Source: Bacteroidales bacterium (GTDB lineage: Bacteria > Bacteroidota > Bacteroidia > Bacteroidales > Paludibacteraceae). Taken from it: a stretch of 12,564 nt of DNA. The DNA lies in contig JAGHSG010000107.1 of assembly GCA_018066005.1 (NCBI GenBank), forward strand, positions 1 through 12,564. The letters run 5' to 3'. Below the pieces are notes generated by a model. That model had not been told where the DNA came from. It saw nothing but the letters and a program-made list of their open reading frames with translations, and made no database searches. How positions within the stretch are numbered: position 1 is the stretch's first letter; each line of letters opens with the position of its first letter. Shown in pieces: positions 7,027-12,564 of this stretch. The position numbers and the translations under genes were made by a program.

Positions 7027-7857
7027 GTGCGCTATACCGAAGTTACGCTGACATGTTGTCCGTCCGAGTGGCAACAAGCACTCTTGGAGCAGGCTTTGGC
7101 AGACATCGGTTTTGAAACATTCTGCGAGGCGGAGACCGAACAAGGTTCCGTCTCGTTGGCATATATACAGACCGATATTTTCAACCGTTCCCTTTTGGAA
7201 CAAACGCTGCAATCCTACCCTGACACACGTCTGTTGGCTGTCCAAGACTGCCCTGACGAAAATTGGAACAGCACGTGGGAAAAAGAGCATCCGGAGTTCA
7301 CTATCGCATTACCCCACGGCTCTGTCCTTATCCGTCCGCATTGCGCATTCGGTGCCGGATACCACGAAACAACCAATATGCTCATCGAGCAACTCATCCA
7401 GCGCTCCACGCTACACACTCCACTGTCATCGGTTCTCGACAACGGTTGCGGAACGGGTGTATTAGGTATTGTGGCTGCCAAATTGGGAGCGGCACATGTT
7501 ACTATGGTAGATATAGACGAGCATAGTGTCCGTTGCGCACAGGAGAACTGCCTTTTAAATGGGTTGACGGTTGACAATGGTGCTTCCGAGCACTCCGATA
7601 AATGCACGATTTTGTTAGGCGATACGCCTCCCGAAGGTCGTTATGACCTTATTTTGAGTAATATACACAAGAATATCCTTTTGGCACAAATGCCCCTCTA
7701 TGCCCGTTATTTAACCCCTGACGGGCAAGTGTGGATAAGTGGTTTTTACGCGTCTGATGCCCCCGACCTGCTGGCTGCTGCAGCAGCGGTCGGACTAACA
7801 AAAAGCACCAATCACACACAAGGTGACTGGTGCCTATTGCAGTTGCAAAGGGAATAA
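7027..7857 (+). CDS. prmA: Ribosomal protein L11 methyltransferase
   Basis: PrmA uses S-adenosylmethionine to methylate lysines and the N-terminus of ribosomal protein L11. The 276-residue product has the N-terminal substrate domain (RYTEVTLTC at the start, ENWNSTWEKE at about 78-87) and a Rossmann methyltransferase domain. SAM motif I is LDNGCGTGVLG at 137-147. AFGAGYHETT at 107-116 corresponds to the usual AFGTGxHxTT, and SNIHKNILL at 211-219 to the usual NINRNILL. Translation appears to start at GTG. It falls 2 nt after the deoC stop, no ATG lies nearby, and the reading from GTG matches the family N-terminus (MxYTEVT-like). The last codons run directly into the end of the convergent amylase gene with zero spacing, and the amylase terminator seems to lie within this coding sequence. 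Confidence 0.93.
   Translation: MRYTEVTLTCCPSEWQQALLEQALADIGFETFCEAETEQGSVSLAYIQTDIFNRSLLEQTLQSYPDTRLLAVQDCPDENWNSTWEKEHPEFTIALPHGSVLIRPHCAFGAGYHETTNMLIEQLIQRSTLHTPLSSVLDNGCGTGVLGIVAAKLGAAHVTMVDIDEHSVRCAQENCLLNGLTVDNGASEHSDKCTILLGDTPPEGRYDLILSNIHKNILLAQMPLYARYLTPDGQVWISGFYASDAPDLLAAAAAVGLTKSTNHTQGDWCLLQLQRE
7797..7833 (-). terminator. Intrinsic terminator of the amylase transcript, inside prmA
   Basis: On the minus strand, GCACCA-G-TCAC pairs with GTGA-TTGGTGC around a 7-nt loop (stem arms 7805-7815 and 7823-7833, one mismatch). A T-rich tract, TTTTTGTT, follows at once. It lies 25-61 bp past the amylase stop and is antisense to the last codons of prmA. There is no U-tract on the plus-strand side, so it should act only on the amylase transcript. 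Confidence 0.65.
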
Positions 7858-10236
7858 TCAAAGGGAGCGTCCTAACGCATCAAACAGCATACCGTCGCGG
7901 AGGATACGAAAGTGACCATTTTGGATAAACTTAACCGGTGCAATAGCCGGTGTAACATCCATATTGACTTCATCAATGCCAACCTCAACAGGTTTACCGG
8001 TTAAAATTCGCAAATCTCCGGGGCTAAGCGAAAGTTTAGCAGTTGTAATCTTTTGATTATTGTTCAAATAATCATACCACGTGCCGGCAGGCAACGTGTA
8101 TGCATTACCTGCACTGGCTGCAAAATTACCCACCACTAACACATCTTCTCCCCATTGTATGGAACGCACCTCTACGCCGGAACCCAAATTAGAAGCCGTT
8201 GGATTACCTTCAAAGACAGCAGGCAAGTACTGTGTACGCAGTTTGATAATCTTAGCCACTTTATCATAGATAGCCATGCGTGCCGAACCGGGGGACAACC
8301 AACCCATATTCTCCGGTTTAACCTTCGGTTTGCATTTGTTGTCCTCCGTTATAACAGATGAGCCTTCGGCGGAGAATAAAGAGTAGTCAAAACCTATTTC
8401 GCCATATTGATAAAGCATGTGCGACCCATTGAGCAACACATTAAATGCCATCGTGAGCGGTACCCGATTGAGACGTGCTTTTTCGTTTGTTTTGAGATCG
8501 CCATTGCCGTACATCTTCACCTTGTATTGGTTGCGCTCTTCATCGTGGCTCTCGGTATAAGAAATATAGCCATCTTTGTTAGCATCGTTAAGGGCATCCC
8601 CCTCTTTAAGCCAACCCATGGCAACCTGACTATAGGCATTGTTGGTGTTCTGCCAGCATTGCATACCATAACTGATGAGTTGTGGACGTTCAGAGCCCAT
8701 ATTGCTGCCCCAGTGTTCCAAAATCATGTAAGCCGTCGGCGAAACAGCCTTTACACCGTTATCGTAGTAGTACTTGAGGTTTTCTACCGATGTATTGGGT
8801 TTATCGGAGCATAAACCATGACTGAGGTCCAAACGATAGCCATCTACTTTGTATTCCGTAAGCCAGTACTTAAGTACACGTGTGAAGTGGTCACGGGTAG
8901 GAGCAAAACCATGATTCCAGTCTTCATATACATTGTCGCTGTGAGGAGCCGTAACATTAAACCACGGGTTATCCTTGAGTTCAGTGCCATAAGGATAGAG
9001 TTTATTCATGGGATTGAGTCCGGTAGCGTGGTTGAAGACCATATCCAAGATAACCGCCATCCCGCGTTTATGGCACTCATCTACAAACGCTTTAAGCATC
9101 TCCGGTGTGCCGTACGCTTTGTCTAAGGCGAAGTAATGGTTGGGCGAATAACCCCAGTTAATTTGGCCGTCAAACTCGGTAACCGGCATCAGTTCAATAG
9201 CATTCACACCCAGCCCTTGCAGATAATCCAGACGCTTCATCAAGCCGAGAATAGATTTCTGAGTGGTATAGTCATAAATCCATAACTCGTAAATAACCAG
9301 GTTATTCTTGTTGGGACGTTTGAAATTGAGCGTAGCATCCGACCATTGATAAGGCATCTTGCCGGGTTGAATAACCGTCACATAACCGCCATCAGCACCG
9401 CAGTGGGGATACTCAATCAAGGTCGGGTCAACGGTGCGGGGTTCATATTGGTCCTCGGGGTGAATAACCTTTTCGGAGAAGAGGTCGGAAATCTGCACAT
9501 GCTTGCCATCTGCACGCTCCACAACGTATTGGAAGCGGTATTCCTTACCCGGAGTAAGGCCGGTAACGGTAATCCAGAAATAGTTGCCGTCCTTATAGAG
9601 TTGATATTTGTTATCCAACTTCCAATCAGTCATATCACCCAACAGGAAGACATACTTGGCAGCTGCCGTCTTAGAGGCCGCGTAGGTGCAGAGTGTTACC
9701 GAAGTACCGTCTTCACCATAGTAAATACCGTTAACTATACCGGCAGGACGAGTCTTGGCAGTAACCGCAGCAGGGGTAAACCCCTCCCATATATCGGTAC
9801 AAGGGGCTTCACCGAGATAAACGAATATATCGCCACCGGCAGCGGTCTTGCCTTCCTTAGTGCCACTGGGGCCATCATTGAAGACTAAACATATCTTGGT
9901 TATTTGGGTAGTAGTAGGTACATCAAAATAACTATATAGATTAGGACTAATCTTCAATTCCCAGTTTCCGTCGGTGTTCTGGGTCATCTTGTATTTTTCT
10001 TTTCCATCGCGCCATGTACCTGTTTTCTGCCAATCCTTACCATCGTAGGATATACCGATGTGGGCATAACATTTGGTAGCATTAGCCATCCCTTTATTAC
10101 CCTGATTAGGGTTGAAGATAATGGTTACTTCACCATCATAACCCAAGGGGATGATTTCCGGAACAGTAGTAACTTGTGCCAAAAGAGTGGCACCGAAAAA
10201 CATGCACATCAGTGCGGATAAAAGAAGTTTCTTCAT
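7858..10236 (-). CDS. Secreted multi-domain GH13 alpha-amylase family enzyme
   Basis: A 792-residue glycoside hydrolase expected to cut alpha-1,4 (or alpha-1,6) glucans outside the cytoplasm. Residues 1-20 are a Sec signal peptide (cleavage likely after LLA). Residues about 22-150 form a beta-sandwich, probably starch-binding. Residues about 160-265 form a CBM48/E-set-like domain (VFLLGDMTDW at 196-205). The GH13 barrel follows with all four family regions: DMVFNH at 398-403; GYRLDLSH at 466-473 with nucleophile D470; ILEHW at 505-509 with acid/base E507; and YTESHDEER at 560-568 with D565. The last 40 or so residues are the shared tail (KFIQNGHFRILRDGMLFDA, then LG). SHDEE in place of the common NHD is usual in pullulanase- or branching-like GH13 groups, so the exact specificity is open. 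The gene lies 44 bp behind the protease gene without its own promoter. Confidence 0.93.
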   Translation of the reverse strand: MKKLLLSALMCMFFGATLLAQVTTVPEIIPLGYDGEVTIIFNPNQGNKGMANATKCYAHIGISYDGKDWQKTGTWRDGKEKYKMTQNTDGNWELKISPNLYSYFDVPTTTQITKICLVFNDGPSGTKEGKTAAGGDIFVYLGEAPCTDIWEGFTPAAVTAKTRPAGIVNGIYYGEDGTSVTLCTYAASKTAAAKYVFLLGDMTDWKLDNKYQLYKDGNYFWITVTGLTPGKEYRFQYVVERADGKHVQISDLFSEKVIHPEDQYEPRTVDPTLIEYPHCGADGGYVTVIQPGKMPYQWSDATLNFKRPNKNNLVIYELWIYDYTTQKSILGLMKRLDYLQGLGVNAIELMPVTEFDGQINWGYSPNHYFALDKAYGTPEMLKAFVDECHKRGMAVILDMVFNHATGLNPMNKLYPYGTELKDNPWFNVTAPHSDNVYEDWNHGFAPTRDHFTRVLKYWLTEYKVDGYRLDLSHGLCSDKPNTSVENLKYYYDNGVKAVSPTAYMILEHWGSNMGSERPQLISYGMQCWQNTNNAYSQVAMGWLKEGDALNDANKDGYISYTESHDEERNQYKVKMYGNGDLKTNEKARLNRVPLTMAFNVLLNGSHMLYQYGEIGFDYSLFSAEGSSVITEDNKCKPKVKPENMGWLSPGSARMAIYDKVAKIIKLRTQYLPAVFEGNPTASNLGSGVEVRSIQWGEDVLVVGNFAASAGNAYTLPAGTWYDYLNNNQKITTAKLSLSPGDLRILTGKPVEVGIDEVNMDVTPAIAPVKFIQNGHFRILRDGMLFDALGRSL

Positions 10237-10247
10237 GAGATAAGATT

Positions 10248-10275
10248 AATTATGAATTTTGAATTATGAGTTATG
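10248..10275. repeat. Heptamer tandem repeat (AATTATG, 4 copies) between protease and amylase genes
   Basis: Four 7-bp units in a row: AATTATG, AATTTTG, AATTATG and AGTTATG. Two are perfect and two have one change. The array fills most of the 44-bp gap between the protease stop and the amylase ATG. No promoter consensus or terminator hairpin is seen in this gap, which supports co-transcription of the two genes. Confidence 0.85.
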
Positions 10276-10280
10276 AGAGA

Positions 10281-11624
10281 TTATTTTACTTTGTTGCCAA
10301 AGGCATTGTATATTTTACCTTCGCGAATAATGACCAATTGATTATTGATGATGTACCTTCCATTGTGCATTGTGCATTGTGCATCGTCAATCGTTTCCAA
10401 GGCCGTAGGTGTGTTGGGTTCCAAACCGATGATAGCATCCATATTGGTGGAAAAAACATACCCCATAGTAGAAGGTTTGAGGGTTGTTAAGGCACAATAA
10501 CAGTTACCGTCCCCACTCCATCCCCAGTTGATATGCAGCAAGCCATTCTCGTCGCGTCCGTCGCATACGAACTCATGTCCTGCACCCGAACGGGTCTCAC
10601 CACCCATCAGAACAGGACGACCCGCTTCCAGATCGGCGTTGATATAGTTGCCCAACTGCTCCGTCGTGACGGAGAACTCGGTGGGAGAGAAAGCACTCGG
10701 GGTTAGTCCACCTAACTCAAACACCTCTTGCGAATACTGTGTGACGTATTTGGCAATGCGGTAACCCAAATGCTCCGTCACTCCTTTGGCTATAATATCA
10801 CTCCAAGTAGCACTTCCTTCGGCTTTGACACCGCCATAAATCATCTCACTGGCTACCCCCAAATGATACATAAGTGTTGCCACGGCAGTAGCTTGTTGGT
10901 CGGTGTATTGCACTTCCGCATAAGTAGGAAGCATATTGTCCCAGTCGTAAGTCGTATTGCCAAAATCAGCCGTCAGATACTCGCTTTGCGCACGTACATT
11001 GGGGTTGCCCCAAAGGTAGGTCTTTGTTCCAACACCTTTCACCGGATAGCGGTACTTATACATGATTTGCGCCATAGCGGTTGCTACGCATCCGGTGGCA
11101 CTACGTGTGGTATCAAGGTTATCAATGGGACATAAGCGGTTATACGGTTCCCATTGGTGCCACTGTATCTCCTGACCGTTGACAACCAGCATAGGTGCAA
11201 TGGGTGTAACGGTGTTTTCAGTTGCCTCATAAGGAGTCACATCCTCGTCTGTCAGTACAGACGCTTCTTCTTGCATACGGTTCAACCAAAACTGCATATT
11301 GGGATTGATGCGGTTGGCGTCAAACGAGCCTTTATCGGCATACATAACTATTTCCCGCGTACGGTCATCACCACTAACCACCACAAAGCCATCTTTTTCT
11401 CCGCGATTGAAGACATAAAAAGCCGCTTGCGGGGATGTCTTTCTTGCACAGGTATAAACCAAACGCATCGGTGACGATGTTTGGTTAGACAACGCCTTAC
11501 GCGCCGGCGTGCGCTTCATTACAAACTGCTCTGCAATGGCAGCGGCATCTTCTACACAACGTTCTGCACTCCATAGTGACATAGAACATAGTACCAACGA
11601 CAGAAATAAGAAGATTTGTCTCAT
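10281..11624 (-). CDS. Secreted C10 (streptopain-family) cysteine protease
   Basis: A 447-residue preproprotease. I chose the ATG at 11624. An in-frame TTG at 11645 lies inside the -7 promoter element, so it cannot be translated from that promoter. Residues 1-20 are a signal peptide (LCSMSLWSA). Residues about 21-138 form the Spi-like inhibitory propeptide, with the family motif GFVVVSGDDR at 79-88. The catalytic domain has the nucleophile C179 in SATGCVATAMAQ and H350 in GAGHEFVCDG, followed by LLHINWGWSG at 362-371. Relatives include SpeB of Streptococcus, interpain A of Prevotella and the Bfp proteases of Bacteroides fragilis. The final 40 or so residues are the shared tail (RYIINNQLVIIREGKIYNA, then FG). 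A 7-bp tandem repeat lies inside the codons just before that tail. It appears co-transcribed with the amylase. Confidence 0.94.
   Translation of the reverse strand: MRQIFLFLSLVLCSMSLWSAERCVEDAAAIAEQFVMKRTPARKALSNQTSSPMRLVYTCARKTSPQAAFYVFNRGEKDGFVVVSGDDRTREIVMYADKGSFDANRINPNMQFWLNRMQEEASVLTDEDVTPYEATENTVTPIAPMLVVNGQEIQWHQWEPYNRLCPIDNLDTTRSATGCVATAMAQIMYKYRYPVKGVGTKTYLWGNPNVRAQSEYLTADFGNTTYDWDNMLPTYAEVQYTDQQATAVATLMYHLGVASEMIYGGVKAEGSATWSDIIAKGVTEHLGYRIAKYVTQYSQEVFELGGLTPSAFSPTEFSVTTEQLGNYINADLEAGRPVLMGGETRSGAGHEFVCDGRDENGLLHINWGWSGDGNCYCALTTLKPSTMGYVFSTNMDAIIGLEPNTPTALETIDDAQCTMHNGRYIINNQLVIIREGKIYNAFGNKVK
10361..10388. repeat. Heptamer tandem repeat (CATTGTG) inside the protease coding sequence
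   Basis: Three perfect CATTGTG units followed by a fourth with two changes (CATCGTC). It codes for roughly residues 414-422 (DDAQCTMHN) of the C10 protease, directly before the shared C-terminal tail. Seven is not a multiple of three, so gain or loss of a unit would shift the frame. One shifted frame reaches a stop within about six codons of the repeat. The other reads on to near the normal end with a different sequence. Confidence 0.93.
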
Positions 11625-11642
11625 AATATCCCAATTTGTCTG

Positions 11643-11674
11643 CAAATATACTACAAAAATTTGATATACGCAAA
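11643..11674 (-). promoter_or_regulatory. Bacteroidetes-type promoter for the protease-amylase transcript
   Basis: On the minus strand TTTG (11671-11674), exactly 20 nt, then TATATTTG (11643-11650): a full consensus match. Transcription should begin near 11636, giving a very short leader of about 12 nt before the ATG at 11624. No promoter is visible in front of the amylase, so this one probably serves both genes. Confidence 0.75.
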
Positions 11675-11690
11675 TAAAGAGGGCAATAAA

Positions 11691-11707
11691 GTGATATTTT
11701 ATATCAC
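11691..11707. promoter_or_regulatory. Perfect dyad upstream of the protease promoter, possible operator
   Basis: GTGATAT, a 3-bp centre, then ATATCAC: two perfect 7-bp inverted half-sites. Its near edge is 16 bp upstream of the -33 element of the protease-amylase promoter, a typical place for an activator or repressor site. It could also be a small hairpin. No second copy was noticed in the window, so the regulator is unknown. Confidence 0.35.
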
Positions 11708-11906
11708 AATGCAGTGTTTTGGGAACGCTGTGGGTCGCTTGCTAACCAAAAGCGAGAACAAAATGCAGCATAGAGGGTACTTACCCTATTGCCCGACATT
11801 TGTGTATATCCAGCAAGACGCGAACGTACATTCGAGGTGGGCGAGCGTAGCGAAATCGGTGCCCTCGAATATACAACAATCCGGCAAGGCAGCTTGCCCA
11901 AGATAC
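11708..11906. other. Non-coding stretch rich in inverted repeats
   Basis: This is the core of a gene-free gap of about 360 bp. I see no believable protein here. It holds several separate dyads: CAGTGTT pairing with AACGCTG near 11712-11730 (one G-U pair); TCGCTT with AAGCGA near 11735-11755; AGGGTA-CT-TACCCT at 11774-11787; TTCGAGG (11831-11837) with CCTCGAA (11863-11869); and GGCAAG (11883-11888) with CTTGCC (11893-11898). An imperfect outer pairing also joins the 11788-11811 region (TTGCC..., TTTGTGTATATC) with 11866-11887 (GAATATACAACAA, ...GGCAA). The whole could be a folded RNA, a REP-like palindromic repeat, or a remnant of a small mobile element. Confidence 0.5.
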
Positions 11907-11940
11907 AAAAAAATAAAAATCGCCCCGAAGGACGATTTTT
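11907..11940 (-). terminator. Strong intrinsic terminator of the surface-protein gene
   Basis: On the minus strand AAAAATCGTCC pairs with GGGCGATTTTT across a TTCG loop. This gives an 11-bp stem with one G-U pair, capped by the very stable C(UUCG)G tetraloop. The sequence A then TTTTTTT follows. It begins 43 bp past the stop at 11984. On the plus strand the same pair is a C-A mismatch, so the hairpin fits the minus-strand transcript best. A second hairpin (TTGCGC-AGG-GCGCAA, 11949-11963) sits between the stop and this one. Confidence 0.85.
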
Positions 11941-11983
11941 ATTGATGTTTGCGCAGGGCGCAATTATGTGCAAATTGGTTGTC

Positions 11984-12564
11984 TTATTTCAGAAGATTAC
12001 CTGCTGCGTTGAACAAGTGGTTGTTACGCAGGATGTACATCTGACCATCCAACATGAATTTCTTCAGTCCGCCATTCAGCATGATAGCTTCCAAAGCGGT
12101 ACCGGTACCATCATACGCAATATAAACTTGGTTGTCCTCAGGACCGTACATCTTCAGATAGATGGTGTACTTACCGTCAGAAGTAACCTCGTAAACATTG
12201 TCGGTATTGATAATTACATTTGGTGTCGACGCCTGATCTATGTTGGTTTCCGTCCAAGGAACTTTGTTACCAAAGTCATAGAGTTGGAAGGTTGCACCAG
12301 CGGTGAGATTAGCCACAGTGATATACTCTACGAATTCGATTTGTTTTTCGTTCTTCTGACCCTTGATTTTCTCAGTACCATTAACGATGATACCAAAACC
12401 TTCGTCAGCAGGTTCCTCTAACTTAACGACATACAGTTCATCGCCACCGTAAATCAGTTTCAGATAGAATTGGTAGTATGCCTCTTCGGTTACCTTCAAC
12501 GTATCTGACTCACCTACCGGTTTCAAACCTTCATAACCCTTAACGGCTACCTTGAAGGTCACTT
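11984..12564 (-). CDS. Secreted beta-sandwich repeat protein, C-terminal part (5' end off window)
   Basis: The frame is open to the right edge, so this is the last 193 or so residues of a longer protein; its start and any signal peptide are not visible. Two similar strands-and-loop units can be seen, YYQFYLKLIYGGDELYVV and YTIYLKMYGPEDNQVYIA, about 115 residues apart. Between them is a GFGIIVNGTEKIKGQ segment and an FQLYDFGNKVPW segment. Such repeats look like carbohydrate-binding beta-sandwich modules of surface proteins in Bacteroidales, and the amylase nearby makes a starch-binding (SusE/SusF-like) role plausible, but I cannot confirm the family. The protein ends in the shared tail (TALE, then KFMLDGQMYILRNNHLFNA, then AG). 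A strong terminator follows 43 bp downstream, so it is not in the protease-amylase transcript. Confidence 0.7.
   Translation of the reverse strand, partial: VTFKVAVKGYEGLKPVGESDTLKVTEEAYYQFYLKLIYGGDELYVVKLEEPADEGFGIIVNGTEKIKGQKNEKQIEFVEYITVANLTAGATFQLYDFGNKVPWTETNIDQASTPNVIINTDNVYEVTSDGKYTIYLKMYGPEDNQVYIAYDGTGTALEAIMLNGGLKKFMLDGQMYILRNNHLFNAAGNLLK

Noticed and set aside
11625..11645. TTG start seven codons upstream for the C10 protease
   Set aside because: It falls within the -7 promoter element, so the transcript would not contain it; the ATG at 11624 begins directly with a signal peptide.
11616..11973. Open frames of 60-109 codons on both strands in the gap before the protease gene
   Set aside because: They run through palindromic DNA, the promoter and the terminator, have no domain or signal peptide, and their composition (many Arg, Ser, Pro, Cys) is typical of chance translation.
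1..12564. tRNA, rRNA, insertion sequence or transposase genes
   Set aside because: I looked for cloverleaf ends, conserved rRNA segments, DDE-type transposase motifs and terminal inverted repeats with target duplications and saw none I could support.

Overview
The window looks like chromosomal DNA of a Bacteroidota bacterium, most likely order Bacteroidales. Three kinds of evidence support this. Four promoters fit the TTTG-N20-TAnnTTTG layout typical of that phylum. Start codons lack clear Shine-Dalgarno sites. The gene content is also typical: a Bacteroidales-type MutL, an OmpA-like/TPR lipoprotein, a streptopain-family (C10) protease and a multi-domain GH13 amylase. I cannot name the genus.

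Left arm, minus strand (1-3398): a putative three-gene operon. It starts with an abundant-looking TPR/OmpA-like lipoprotein, continues with a 77-residue tail-anchored protein coupled to it by a 1-nt overlap, and ends with mutL, which runs off the left edge. A 7-bp tandem repeat array fills most of the 44-bp leader of mutL.

Middle, plus strand (3533-7857): a divergent promoter drives a conserved lipoprotein of unknown function. A second promoter directly behind it drives a tight five-gene run: a PyrE-like protein, an SRPBCC-fold protein, phosphatidylserine decarboxylase (psd), deoxyribose-phosphate aldolase (deoC) and ribosomal protein L11 methyltransferase (prmA). Gaps within this run are 1 to 15 nt. 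The PyrE-like protein aligns along its whole length with Bacteroidales orotate phosphoribosyltransferase but is altered at the PRPP-binding signature, the catalytic loop and other active-site positions. It is the most unexpected protein in the window.

Right arm, minus strand (7858-12564): secreted functions. The 3' part of a beta-sandwich surface protein ends at a strong terminator. A structured intergenic stretch of about 360 bp follows, then a promoter driving a C10 cysteine protease and a GH13 amylase 44 bp behind it. The amylase meets prmA tail to tail with no spacer, and its probable terminator lies inside the prmA coding sequence. All three secreted proteins end in the same short C-terminal tail (pattern [KR][FY]hx[DN][GN][QH]hxI[LI]R..., then [FY][ND]AxG), although their main domains are unrelated. 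This suggests a common sorting or anchoring signal.

A further theme is 7-bp tandem repeats. There are three independent arrays: ahead of mutL, between the protease and amylase genes, and inside the protease gene just before its C-terminal tail. With homopolymer tracts of 8-9 nt in three promoter spacers, they make several loci here candidates for slippage-driven variation. That interpretation is inference; the repeats themselves are directly visible.
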